From JBJHBY01 sp050485745 (GTDB lineage: Bacteria; Pseudomonadota; Gammaproteobacteria; Pseudomonadales; CAMLJR01): a DNA stretch of 15,863 nt. Where the stretch lies: assembly GCA_050485745.1 (NCBI GenBank), contig JBJHBY010000062.1:1-15863 (forward strand), in the 5' to 3' direction. The notes under the pieces are model-generated. The model saw only the letters and a list, made by a program, of their open reading frames with translations, did no database searches and was not told the origin of the DNA. The position numbers and the translations under genes are program-made. Shown here one piece after another: positions 1 to 9,304 of the stretch; within the stretch, counting starts at the first letter, position 1; every line of letters starts with the position of its first letter.

Positions 1-96
1 GCGCAGGTACAGTCCCATTTGATGTCCCAGCAGTATGACTCGGTCATGCGCAAGGCCAATCTCAAGAACTATGGTCGCTCCGGTGTTCCTCGTTGA
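1..96 (+). CDS. secY: SecY preprotein translocase subunit, C-terminal end (partial)
   Basis: The window opens inside a reading frame that encodes the last 31 residues of SecY and ends in TGA. The tail contains the segment YDSVMRKANLKNYGR, which closely resembles the E. coli SecY cytoplasmic tail (YESALKKANLKGYGR in E. coli, from memory). SecY is the channel subunit of the SecYEG translocase in the inner membrane; the visible part is only the cytosolic C-terminal tail, so none of the membrane helices can be checked. The gene immediately downstream is rpmJ, which is the normal end of the gammaproteobacterial spc operon and supports the call. The 5' part lies outside the window. Confidence 0.95.
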   Translation, partial: AQVQSHLMSQQYDSVMRKANLKNYGRSGVPR

Positions 97-109
97 ACCC
101 CGGCCCGTT

Positions 110-113
110 GGAG
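110..113 (+). promoter_or_regulatory. Ribosome binding site of rpmJ
   Basis: GGAG sits seven nucleotides before the ATG of rpmJ, in the 24-nt gap after the secY stop. It fixes the start of this 38-residue gene. Confidence 0.75.
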
Positions 114-120
114 TGTAGTC

Positions 121-237
121 ATGAAAGTTCGAGCTTCAGTAAAAAAGGTCTGCCGGAATTGCAAGATCATCCGTCGCAAGGGTTCTGTGCGGGTTATCTG
201 CAGTGCCGAGCCGCGCCACAAGCAGCGTCAGGGATAA
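121..237 (+). CDS. rpmJ: 50S ribosomal protein bL36
   Basis: This 38-residue protein is bL36, the smallest protein of the large ribosomal subunit, at its standard length. It begins MKVRASVKKVCRNCKIIRRK and has the zinc ligands of the C+ (zinc-binding) form: Cys11, Cys14, Cys27 and His33. The zinc-free paralogue lacks these, so this is the zinc-replete type. It lies 24 nt after secY and is preceded by GGAG, as expected for the last gene of the spc operon. After its stop the alpha operon promoter begins almost at once, and I see no terminator between them, so some read-through from spc into the alpha operon is likely. Confidence 0.97.
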   Translation: MKVRASVKKVCRNCKIIRRKGSVRVICSAEPRHKQRQG

Positions 238-248
238 CCCTTTAATGA

Positions 249-277
249 TTGATTTTTGCCGTCGGCAACGCTAGAAT
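249..277 (+). promoter_or_regulatory. Putative sigma-70 promoter of the alpha (rpsM) operon
   Basis: TTGATT (249-254) and TAGAAT (272-277) are separated by exactly 17 nt, which matches the sigma-70 consensus well (4/6 and 5/6). Transcription would start near 284 and leave a leader of about 84 nt before rpsM. The spacer contains a short inverted repeat, TTGCC-GTC-GGCAA (256-268). The position between rpmJ and rpsM is where gammaproteobacteria start the alpha operon. Confidence 0.6.
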
Positions 278-283
278 TTCCCG

Positions 284-367
284 CTTTTCGCGACAGGTCG
301 CTTTTCCGGCCGGTTCGCGAGGCTCTGGCGCAGCTTCCGGCAGCGGAAATATCGTGGAGTAAACTGA
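284..367 (+). promoter_or_regulatory. Alpha operon leader, candidate S4 autoregulatory site
   Basis: This is the predicted 5' leader of rpsM. It holds small hairpins, GCGAC-AG-GTCGC (about 290-301) and TTCCG-GCAG-CGGAA (335-348), the latter ending just before the rpsM Shine-Dalgarno GGAG (356-359). In E. coli, S4 represses the operon by binding a pseudoknot at this place. I can see hairpins that could take part but did not verify a pseudoknot, so the regulatory role is inferred from position. Confidence 0.35.
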
Positions 368-724
368 ATGGCCCGTATTGCTGGTGTCAACATACCAGAT
401 AACAAGCACGCCGTGATCTCTCTCACCTATATCTTCGGTGTGGGGCGCACGACCGCCAAGGCGCTGTGCGCCAGTACCGGCATCGCCGAGCATGCGAAGG
501 TCGCCTCGCTTAGCGAGGAACAGCTGGACGCCCTTCGGAATGAGGTCGGCAAGCTGTCTGTCGAGGGTGATCTGCGCCGGCAGGTTTCCATGAATATCAA
601 GCGCTTGCTGGATCTGGGCTGCTACCGCGGCCTGCGGCATCGCAAGGGTCTGCCCCTGCGTGGACAGCGTACCAAGACCAACGCCCGTACCCGGAAGGGG
701 CCGCGCAAACCCATTCGCAAGTGA
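368..724 (+). CDS. rpsM: 30S ribosomal protein uS13
   Basis: The product is 118 residues, the usual length of uS13, a protein of the head of the small subunit that contacts the P-site tRNA and the large subunit through bridges B1a/B1b. It starts MARIAGVNIPDNKHAVISLT, has the FGVGRTTAK helix-two-turn-helix region, and ends with the basic tail GQRTKTNARTRKGPRKPIRK that reaches toward the decoding centre. The ATG is preceded by GGAG at 356-359 with 8-nt spacing. It is the first gene of the alpha operon. A 72-nt gap with unusual inverted repeats separates it from rpsK, longer than the other gaps in this operon. Confidence 0.98.
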   Translation: MARIAGVNIPDNKHAVISLTYIFGVGRTTAKALCASTGIAEHAKVASLSEEQLDALRNEVGKLSVEGDLRRQVSMNIKRLLDLGCYRGLRHRKGLPLRGQRTKTNARTRKGPRKPIRK

Positions 725-725
725 T

Positions 726-772
726 GTCGGCTTCACGCCGACCGCTTTAGTGTAGCTACACCACTTGTGTAG
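726..772 (+). repeat. Inverted repeats between rpsM and rpsK
   Basis: The gap after rpsM contains GTCGGC-TTCAC-GCCGAC (726-742), a clean 6-bp stem with a 5-nt loop. It also contains the element CTACAC (756-761), which can pair with an upstream GTGTAG (750-755, no loop, so a DNA palindrome) or with a downstream GTGTAG (767-772, 5-nt loop). The first hairpin is followed by only a short T stretch, so it is not a convincing terminator. The structure may stabilise or process the mRNA or tune rpsK translation. Confidence 0.5.
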
Positions 773-796
773 TGTTGATATTAGAGTAGGTACAAC

Positions 797-1192
797 ATGG
801 CTAAAGGCTCCAAGCAGACCGTGACCCGCAAGAAGGTCAAGAAGACCGTGGTCGACGGTGTGGCGCACATACACGCCTCTTTCAACAACACCATCGTGAC
901 TATCACCGATCGCCAGGGCAATACGCTGGCATGGGCGACGTCCGGCGGCTCCGGCTTCCGCGGTTCACGCAAGAGCACGCCGTTCGCCGCCCAGGTTGCC
1001 GCCGAGCGTGCTGGCACCGCGGCGAAGGATTACGGCCTCAAAAACCTTGATGTTGAAGTCAAGGGTCCTGGCCCTGGTCGTGAGTCGGCCATTCGCGCCC
1101 TGAACAACTGTGGTTACAAGATTACCAATATTACCGACGTGACGCCGATCCCCCACAATGGGTGCCGTCCTCCGAAGAAGCGTCGCGTGTAA
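797..1192 (+). CDS. rpsK: 30S ribosomal protein uS11
   Basis: At 131 residues this matches uS11, a platform protein near the E site that binds the 16S rRNA 690 loop and contacts S7. Recognisable parts are the basic N-terminus MAKGSKQTVTRKKVKK, the core AHIHASFNNTIVTITDRQGN, the segment GPGPGRESAIRAL and the highly conserved end IPHNGCRPPKKRRV. In E. coli an isoaspartate forms at the Asn-Gly near this end; the same IPHNG motif is present here. The ATG is preceded by AGG at 788-790. The rpsD start follows 29 nt after the stop, so the two are co-transcribed. Confidence 0.98.
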   Translation: MAKGSKQTVTRKKVKKTVVDGVAHIHASFNNTIVTITDRQGNTLAWATSGGSGFRGSRKSTPFAAQVAAERAGTAAKDYGLKNLDVEVKGPGPGRESAIRALNNCGYKITNITDVTPIPHNGCRPPKKRRV

Positions 1193-1221
1193 ATCCGAAT
1201 CGTCAAACGGGAACTGATGGC

Positions 1222-1842
1222 ATGGCAAGATATATTGGCCCAACCTGCAAGCTCTCTCGCCGGGAGGGGACCGATCTCTTCCTCAAGAGCGGCGTAAGGC
1301 CCCTGGACTCCAAGTGCAAGGCCGAGACTATCCCCGGCATGCATGGAGCGCGTCGTGGCCGCCTGTCGGACTATGGCGTGCAGCTGCGTGAGAAACAAAA
1401 GGTGCGCCGCATTTACGGTGTGCTGGAGCGCCAATTCAGCAATTATTACAAGGAGGCGGCCCGTCAGAAGGGAGCCACCGGCGAGAACCTGCTGCGCCTG
1501 CTTGAGTCCCGTCTTGATAACGTCGTTTATCGCATGGGTTTCGGTGCCACGCGCGCCGAGGCTCGGCAGCTGGTTGCGCACAAGGCGATCATGGTCAATG
1601 GTCGTACCGTGAACATTGCTTCCTATCAAGTGAAGCCCGGTGATGTGGTCGCGGTCAGGGAGAAAGCACGCAATCAGTTGCGCATTCAGCAGGCGATGGC
1701 CCTTGCAGCGCAGCGTCCCGAGTCCCAGTGGCTGGAAGTCAACGCGAGCAAGATGGAGGGCACGTTCAAAGCCCTTCCTGACCGCGCGGAGTTGCCCTCA
1801 GAGATCAATGAGAGCTTGATCGTCGAGTTGTACTCGAAGTAA
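1222..1842 (+). CDS. rpsD: 30S ribosomal protein uS4, alpha operon autoregulator
   Basis: The frame is open from 1162, but the family start is the ATG at 1222, giving MARYIGPTCKLSRREGTDLF and a 206-residue protein, exactly the E. coli length. The upstream part of the frame overlaps the end of rpsK and has no relation to S4. uS4 nucleates 30S assembly by binding the five-way junction of 16S rRNA. An S4 RNA-binding domain lies at about residues 96-156 (ESRLDNVVYRMGFGATRAEA through VKPGDVVAV). The Shine-Dalgarno is weak (GGGA about 10 nt upstream), which fits a translationally coupled or regulated cistron. In gammaproteobacteria S4 represses this operon. Confidence 0.97.
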   Translation: MARYIGPTCKLSRREGTDLFLKSGVRPLDSKCKAETIPGMHGARRGRLSDYGVQLREKQKVRRIYGVLERQFSNYYKEAARQKGATGENLLRLLESRLDNVVYRMGFGATRAEARQLVAHKAIMVNGRTVNIASYQVKPGDVVAVREKARNQLRIQQAMALAAQRPESQWLEVNASKMEGTFKALPDRAELPSEINESLIVELYSK

Positions 1843-1882
1843 TCAGGGCGAAATCAAGGGACTTTTCACTACAGGTGTCTCT

Positions 1883-2884
1883 ATGCAAATGGCAGTGAAC
1901 GAATTTCTAACACCGCGCCTGATCGACGTCGAGCAGGTCAGCGCAACTCGTGCAAAAGTCAGCCTTGAGCCCCTCGAGCGTGGTTTTGGCCATACGCTGG
2001 GCAATGCCCTGCGTCGGATTTTGCTCTCCTCCATGCCCGGGTGCGCAGTAACCGAGGCTGAAATCGACGGCGTACTTCATGAGTACAGCGCGATTGAAGG
2101 GGTGCAGGAAGACGTTATCGAGATCCTTCTGAATCTCAAGGGTGTTGCCGTCGTCATGCACGGTAAGGACCAGACGGTACTCAGTCTGAGCAAGAAAGGC
2201 CCTGGTGTTGTCACCGCGGGTGATATCCAGCTCGACCATGACGTGGAAATTCGCAATCCGGATCACGTCATTGCTCATATCAATGGTCGTGGCCAGCTCA
2301 ACATGAAAGTGACTGTGGCCCGTGGGCGTGGTTATGAGCCAGCGGATGCCCGGGACCGCCCCGAGGAGGAGACGCGCGCAATCGGTCGTCTGCAACTGGA
2401 TGCGACTTACAGCCCTATCGTTCGCGTTTCCTATGTGGTTGAGAGCGCACGGGTAGAGCAGCGGACCGACCTCGACAAACTGGTTATCGATCTTGAAACC
2501 AACGGTACGCTGGATCCTGAAGAGGCGATCCGTCGCGCAGCGACGATTTTGCAGCAGCAGCTCGCTGTGTTCGTTGACCTGGAAGGGGATGCATCGTCGG
2601 AGCCTGAGCAGCATGAAGACGAAGTGGACCCGATTCTGTTGCGTCCCGTCGATGATCTCGAGCTGACGGTGCGCTCTGCGAATTGTCTCAAGGCCGAGAA
2701 CATCTATTACATTGGTGATCTGGTTCAGCGCACCGAAGTTGAGCTTCTGAAGACCCCGAACCTGGGCAAGAAGTCTCTGACCGAGATCAAGGACGTCCTG
2801 GCAAGTCGCGGGCTGTCCCTGGGGCTTCGCCTCGACAACTGGCCTCCGGCCAGTTTGAAGAATGAAGACAAGGTGCTGCCCTGA
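1883..2884 (+). CDS. rpoA: RNA polymerase subunit alpha
   Basis: The protein has 333 residues (E. coli 329). The N-terminal dimerisation and assembly domain covers about 1-235 and includes the near-invariant LERGFGHTLGNALRRILLSS, with Arg45 matching the E. coli assembly residue. A charged, acidic linker (about 236-248, EGDASSEPEQHEDEVD) leads to the C-terminal domain, which has RPVDDLELTVRSANCLKAE with Arg264 at the place of E. coli Arg265 that binds UP elements and contacts activators. The helix-hairpin-helix segment LLKTPNLGKKSLTEIK follows. The start has AGG at 1873-1875; an ATG two codons later is an alternative. It lies 40 nt after rpsD and 61 nt before rplQ. Confidence 0.98.
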   Translation: MQMAVNEFLTPRLIDVEQVSATRAKVSLEPLERGFGHTLGNALRRILLSSMPGCAVTEAEIDGVLHEYSAIEGVQEDVIEILLNLKGVAVVMHGKDQTVLSLSKKGPGVVTAGDIQLDHDVEIRNPDHVIAHINGRGQLNMKVTVARGRGYEPADARDRPEEETRAIGRLQLDATYSPIVRVSYVVESARVEQRTDLDKLVIDLETNGTLDPEEAIRRAATILQQQLAVFVDLEGDASSEPEQHEDEVDPILLRPVDDLELTVRSANCLKAENIYYIGDLVQRTEVELLKTPNLGKKSLTEIKDVLASRGLSLGLRLDNWPPASLKNEDKVLP

Positions 2885-2945
2885 GTCAGGCAGTGCCGTC
2901 GCCATATTGCTGAGAGAGCAATTGTTTCGTTAAGGAACCCGAGTC

Positions 2946-3338
2946 ATGCGTCATCGTCACAGTGGCCGTTATTTCAATCGCACCAGTTCGCACCGCAAGG
3001 CCATGTTTCGCAACATGACCACATCGCTGGTGGAACACGAGCTGATCAAGACAACTCTGCCGAAAGCAAAAGAGCTGCGGCGCTATGCCGAGCCTTTGAT
3101 CACTCTGTCGAAGCAGGATAGCGTCGCCAACCGCCGCCTGGCCTTTGCGCGCCTGCGCGACAAGGCAGCAGTCGGCAAGTTGTTCTCCGAGCTCGGTCCG
3201 CGCTACCAGGCTCGCCCCGGTGGTTACATCCGGATCCTCAAGTGCGGTTTCCGCGCCGGTGACAACGCGCCGATGGCGTTTGTTGAGCTGGTGGACCGTC
3301 CCGAGGTTGATTCGGACGATGTGGTTGTCGAGGACTGA
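2946..3338 (+). CDS. rplQ: 50S ribosomal protein bL17
   Basis: This 130-residue protein is bL17, found near the exit of the peptide tunnel of the large subunit. The N-terminus MRHRHSGRYFNRTSSHRKAM and the segments FRNMTTSLVEHELIKTTLPK and GGYIRILKCGFRAGDNAPMA are characteristic. Length is close to the E. coli protein (127) with a short acidic tail (EVDSDDVVVED). AAGGA (2932-2936) lies 9 nt before the ATG. It is the last alpha operon gene and is followed, after 66 nt, by a strong terminator. Confidence 0.98.
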   Translation: MRHRHSGRYFNRTSSHRKAMFRNMTTSLVEHELIKTTLPKAKELRRYAEPLITLSKQDSVANRRLAFARLRDKAAVGKLFSELGPRYQARPGGYIRILKCGFRAGDNAPMAFVELVDRPEVDSDDVVVED

Positions 3339-3404
3339 GAGTCTCTTCGTCGGGTACGGCTGGCCTGGTCGTTGAGACCGACGAGATCATCGACGAAATG
3401 ATGT

Positions 3405-3433
3405 AAAAAACGCCGGCTCGAAGCCGGCGTTTT

Positions 3434-3435
<2 letters not shown>
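3405..3435. terminator. Bidirectional Rho-independent terminator between rplQ and uvrA
   Basis: AAAAAACGCCGGCT (3405-3418), loop CGA, and AGCCGGCGTTTTTT (3422-3435) form a perfect 14-bp inverted repeat with a GC core and A/T outer arms, so a T-tract follows the GC stem on both strands. It ends the alpha operon on the plus strand and uvrA on the minus strand. The uvrA TAA stop (3436-3434) actually lies partly inside the repeat. Confidence 0.93.
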
Positions 3436-6322
<2,887 letters not shown>

Positions 6323-6345
6323 ACATCACCGGCAAGCCAACAAAC

Positions 6346-6393
6346 CGTCAAGTATATCCCCCCGCCTGCCTGCCCCGGTAGGGGGCGATACAG
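6346..6393 (-). promoter_or_regulatory. Putative uvrA promoter with a LexA-like half-site
   Basis: Read on the minus strand, TATACT (6356-6351) is a 5/6 match to a -10 box about 30 nt before the uvrA ATG. No clear -35 is present. Just upstream, the minus strand has CTGTATCGCCCCCTAC (6393-6378): its left half CTGTAT matches a LexA half-site but the right half does not. An inverted repeat GCCCC-GGTAG-GGGGC (6372-6386) overlaps it. SOS control of uvrA is well known in gammaproteobacteria; here the operator, if real, is degenerate. Confidence 0.35.
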
Positions 6394-6458
6394 TGGGCCG
6401 CGGGAGGCGCTGGCGAAGACATGAAAAAATCGGGTTGAACTGTTAATATCGTCCGTTT

Positions 6459-6477
6459 GCCGGCTGCAGCAGCCGGT
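6459..6477 (+). repeat. Hairpin in the leader of the YajR-like gene
   Basis: CCGGCTG (6460-6466), loop CAG, CAGCCGG (6470-6476) gives a 7-bp perfect stem, with a G-T pair outside, followed by TTTAT. It stands 84 nt before the ATG at 6561. It could be a weak attenuator; it is too weakly followed by T to be called a terminator. Confidence 0.4.
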
Positions 6478-6560
6478 TTATGCCGCGCCGTTGATGAAGC
6501 GGTGCCGCGGGCATTGTCCACAGCGCAAGGTTGTCCCCGTTGGCTGTTTCCCCTGACGCC

Positions 6561-7751
6561 ATGACGGCCCCGGAACGCAGGGCCGTCGTATCCCTTTCAG
6601 TCCTGTATGCATTTCGCATGCTCGGGCTGTTCATGGTGTTGCCCGTACTGGCGCTTTACGGCGATGACTACCGGGGTGCCACGCCATTCCTGCTTGGGCT
6701 CGCCCTGGGTGCCTATGGTCTGGCGCAGGCGCTTCTGCAGATTCCGGCTGGCCTGTTGTCGGATCGTATCGGTCGCAAGCCGGTGATCATCGGGGGGCTC
6801 CTGATCTTTGCCTTCGGCAGTGTCGTTGCCGCCGCCGCGGACACGATCTACGGTGTGATTATCGGGCGCCTGCTGCAGGGCGGGGGGGCGATAGCCAGTG
6901 CGCTCATGGCGCTTCTGGGGGACGTGGTCAGAGAGGAACAGCGCGCCAAGGCCATGGCGGGTGTCGGGGCCAGCATTGGCGTCTCCTTCATGGTAGCCAT
7001 GGTCATCGGCCCCTTGCTGGCGGGTGGATATGGCCTGACCGGAATATTCGCTGTGACCGCCGCCCTGGCCATTTTCGGCCTGCTCCTGCTGCGCTGGGGC
7101 GTGCCGGATCCCGGGTTGGCGCGCGCGCAGGCGGAGGTCATCCCCCTGCCGTCCCTGGTGGGGCAGAGTCTGCGCGATTCATCCCTGTTGCGCCTTTACG
7201 TTGGTGTCTTTGCACTGCATGCGGTCCTCACCGCGAGTTTTGTGGCAACGCCGTTGTTGCTCGCAGATGCCGGCCTGCCGCGCGACAGTCACTGGCAGGT
7301 CTATCTGCCGGTGTTGTTGGTGTCATTCCTGCTGATGCTACCGGTACTGCTGCTGGCGGAGCGTCATGGCCAGTTGCCCCGGGCCTTGCGCGGAATGGCG
7401 CTTCTGCTGCTGGTTTCCTTTGTGGTCAGCCTGTCTGCAGGTGAGCGGGCCACCTGGCTGGTGCTCGGGCTCGGTCTGTTTTTCGTTGCTTTCAACTGGT
7501 TCGAGGCGATGCTGCCTGCCCTGGTCAGCCGCATGGCGGCCCCCGGAGGGCGGGGGACGGCAATGGGGCTGTTCAGCACAGCCCAGTTTGCCGGCGCCTT
7601 TGTCGGTGGTGCCGGCGGCGGTCTGTCCATGCAGATGGGCGGTCCCGCAGGCGCTCTCGTGTTTGCCGGGCTGATGGCGCTGGTATGGTTGGCCCTCGGC
7701 TGGCATTTGCGCCCTCCGGCTCCGGCTCCGGCGCGTGCCCCGGGTCCCTGA
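6561..7751 (+). CDS. YajR-like major facilitator superfamily transporter
   Basis: The product resembles E. coli YajR along its membrane part: TAPERRAVVSLSVLYAFRML against TPGERRATWGLGTVFSLRML, then motif A at residues 64-74 (GLLSDRIGRKP), QGGGAIASALMALL and LFFVAFNWFEAMLPALVSRM. It has the 12 hydrophobic segments of an inner-membrane MFS proton-driven exporter; the substrate is unknown. The frame is open from a TTG at 6531 and another TTG at 6540 has an AAGG 9 nt upstream, but the ATG at 6561 matches the start of the homology, so I chose it (396 residues). E. coli YajR has a C-terminal YAM domain after the last helix; here the protein ends in a short Pro/Ala tail and lacks it. Its place between uvrA and ssb is shared with Pseudomonas. 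Confidence 0.88.
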   Translation: MTAPERRAVVSLSVLYAFRMLGLFMVLPVLALYGDDYRGATPFLLGLALGAYGLAQALLQIPAGLLSDRIGRKPVIIGGLLIFAFGSVVAAAADTIYGVIIGRLLQGGGAIASALMALLGDVVREEQRAKAMAGVGASIGVSFMVAMVIGPLLAGGYGLTGIFAVTAALAIFGLLLLRWGVPDPGLARAQAEVIPLPSLVGQSLRDSSLLRLYVGVFALHAVLTASFVATPLLLADAGLPRDSHWQVYLPVLLVSFLLMLPVLLLAERHGQLPRALRGMALLLLVSFVVSLSAGERATWLVLGLGLFFVAFNWFEAMLPALVSRMAAPGGRGTAMGLFSTAQFAGAFVGGAGGGLSMQMGGPAGALVFAGLMALVWLALGWHLRPPAPAPARAPGP

Positions 7752-7817
7752 GTCATTCCTTGTGTTCTTCGTCTGGCTCGCAGGGTGTGGAGATGCCAGG
7801 GGGTTTCAGGGCTTGTC

Positions 7818-7846
7818 TGGATGGGCATGGGGTGATCCGGTATAGT
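7818..7846 (+). promoter_or_regulatory. Possible ssb promoter
   Basis: TATAGT (7841-7846) is a 5/6 match to the -10 box; the hexamer TGGATG 17 nt upstream (7818-7823) is a poor -35. Transcription would begin near 7853 and leave a GC-rich leader of about 140 nt with two small stems, CGGCC-AGGA-GGCCG (7854-7867) and CGCGG-CCAGG-CCGCG (7925-7939). The 240-nt gap between the transporter and ssb holds no other gene that I can support. I found no convincing LexA box in it. Confidence 0.35.
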
Positions 7847-7991
7847 GTTTGTCCGGCCAGGAGGCCGCTGGAAAGTGGTTGCACCGACGGGTGCTGTCAC
7901 TTGTATCAAGGGCAAGGACGCCGTCGCGGCCAGGCCGCGGCATTCCGGGGCGAGTCTTCGCCACCGGCGTCGTCACCATTGGGAGAGTCGC

Positions 7992-8486
7992 ATGGCGCGT
8001 GGAATCAACAAGGTCATCCTGATCGGCAACTGTGGCGCGGACCCGGAGACCCGCTACATGCCCAGCGGTGGGGCTGTGACCAACGTCAATATCGCCACCA
8101 GTGAAAGCTGGAAGGACAAGCAGACCGGCCAGCAACAGGAGCGCACCGAGTGGCATCGGGTGGTGTTCTTCAATCGTCTGGCCGAGATTGCCGGCGAGTA
8201 TCTGCGCAAGGGCTCCAAGGTCTATATCGAGGGCTCACTGCGTACCCGCAAGTGGCAGGGTCAGGACGGGCAGGATCGCTACACCACGGAGATCGTGGCC
8301 AGTGAGATGCAGATGCTCGACAGTCGCGGTGCCGGTGGTGGCAACGACGATGACGGCGGCTTCCAGCAGCAGCGCAGCGCAGCACCGGCCCAGCCCGCCG
8401 GGCAGGGGGCTCGGCAGCCCGCCGCGCAGGGTAATCCGCCCCCCGCCAATTTCGATAATTTCGACGACGACGATATTCCATTCTGA
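7992..8486 (+). CDS. ssb: Single-stranded DNA-binding protein
   Basis: The frame is open from further upstream, but the ATG at 7992, with GGGAGAG at 7981-7987, gives the family start MARGINKVILIGNCGADPET. The 164-residue protein has the OB-fold domain at about residues 1-112 (RYMPSGGAVTNVNIATSESW, TEWHRVVFFNRLAEIAGEYL, KVYIEGSLRTRKW), a Gly/Gln/Pro/Ala-rich linker, and the acidic tip DDDDIPF at the C-terminus, which docks repair and replication partners in known SSBs. It covers ssDNA as a tetramer in replication, recombination and repair. Its neighbour uvrA is also a DNA repair gene, and the uvrA/ssb vicinity is conserved in gammaproteobacteria. Confidence 0.97.
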   Translation: MARGINKVILIGNCGADPETRYMPSGGAVTNVNIATSESWKDKQTGQQQERTEWHRVVFFNRLAEIAGEYLRKGSKVYIEGSLRTRKWQGQDGQDRYTTEIVASEMQMLDSRGAGGGNDDDGGFQQQRSAAPAQPAGQGARQPAAQGNPPPANFDNFDDDDIPF

Positions 8487-8503
8487 ATGGGGTTGACCCT
8501 GGA

Positions 8504-8524
8504 CCCGGCTGCCGTGCGGCCGGG
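8504..8524 (+). repeat. GC-rich hairpin after ssb
   Basis: CCCGGCTGC (8504-8512), loop CGT, GCGGCCGGG (8516-8524) forms a 9-bp stem containing one T-G pair, 18 nt after the ssb stop and between convergent genes. No T-tract follows at once, so it may protect the ssb mRNA end or act as a weak terminator. Confidence 0.45.
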
Positions 8525-8565
8525 CTGACCGCCTGGTGGTGTTTGGCCCCCGTTTTCTGCGAGCT

Positions 8566-9264
8566 TCAGCCCCCCTGTCCGAGATTGGCGTGCAGCACGG
8601 CGGTATTCAGGGCGGGTGATCGAGCTGCGACCAGCAACAGGTCGGCGATTTCCTCCGGCGTGACAAGCCGCTGCAGTAACACGGCGTGGCGCGTAAAGGC
8701 GTCGATATTGGCCGTGCCGCCAAAGTGCTCCCTGGCCATTTCCGTGTCTGTCACTCCCGGGCACACGCAGACGGTGTGCATCTGCAGGGGCGCCAGCTCC
8801 AGTGCGGTGGCCCGCATCAGGCCCACCTGCCCGTGCTTCGAGGTGACATAGCTGAGGCTGTCCGGTGCCGCGATTTCGCTCAGCGTAGAGCCGACATAGA
8901 GGATTGATGAGCCCGGGCGGGCATGGGGCAGCAGCAGTCTATTGAGCTGAATCGGGGCCAACAGGTTGATCTGGAGCACACGCCGGATACTGTCATCGTC
9001 ACTGCTGGTGGTATTGTCCTTCAGCAACAGGGCGGCGTTGTGGATGATAACAAGCTGCTCGGCTTCCTGTGCGATGGTCAGCAGTGGCGTCGCGATGCTG
9101 TGGCCCCAGTCATCGGTGGCGAGATCCGCCTGCAGCCACTCTCCCTGGCTGAAGCCGCCCCGGGTGCGGGAGATGTTCACGACCCGGTAGCCGGCAGAGG
9201 CAAAGCACGCGGCTGTTGCCAGGCCGATACCCTTGCTGGCGCCGGTGATGATGACAGTTTTCAT
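8566..9264 (-). CDS. Short-chain dehydrogenase/reductase, probable pterin or carbonyl reductase
   Basis: This 232-residue classical SDR has every hallmark: the nucleotide motif TGASKGIG at residues 7-14, NAA at 76-78, Asn100, and the catalytic Ser116, Tyr129 and Lys133 (Ser 13 before Tyr, YxxxK). Basic residues after the second strand (Arg33, Arg35) favour NADPH. The ATG at 9264 is set by the family start and by AGGAG just upstream; the frame stays open further upstream but there it overlaps the neighbouring PTPS-like gene. It lies 40 nt downstream of that gene on the same strand. SDRs paired with PTPS enzymes act as sepiapterin-type or dihydropterin reductases in tetrahydropterin synthesis, so a pterin substrate is likely but is inferred from context only. 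Confidence 0.85.
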   Translation of the reverse strand: MKTVIITGASKGIGLATAACFASAGYRVVNISRTRGGFSQGEWLQADLATDDWGHSIATPLLTIAQEAEQLVIIHNAALLLKDNTTSSDDDSIRRVLQINLLAPIQLNRLLLPHARPGSSILYVGSTLSEIAAPDSLSYVTSKHGQVGLMRATALELAPLQMHTVCVCPGVTDTEMAREHFGGTANIDAFTRHAVLLQRLVTPEEIADLLLVAARSPALNTAVLHANLGQGG

Positions 9265-9304
9265 GGTTTCTCCTGAGTAATTCGGGTCTGGCCGCAGCCA
9301 TGGG

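Noticed and set aside
1907..2905. Minus-strand open frame of 332 codons opposite rpoA
   Set aside because: It mirrors the whole of rpoA, which is certain, and has no independent support.
3339..3406. Peptide VETDEIIDEMM followed by TAA in another frame after rplQ, looking like an acidic protein tail
   Set aside because: It is out of frame with rplQ, has no start signal, and bL17 is already full length; perhaps a relic, but nothing supports expression.
7891..7920. LexA box upstream of ssb (CTGTCACTTGTATCAA)
   Set aside because: It matches only the outer CTGT and part of the right end of the consensus, and would be expected by chance.
8504..8524. Hairpin after ssb as a true Rho-independent terminator
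   Set aside because: The stem is strong but no T-tract follows on either strand, so I listed it only as an inverted repeat.
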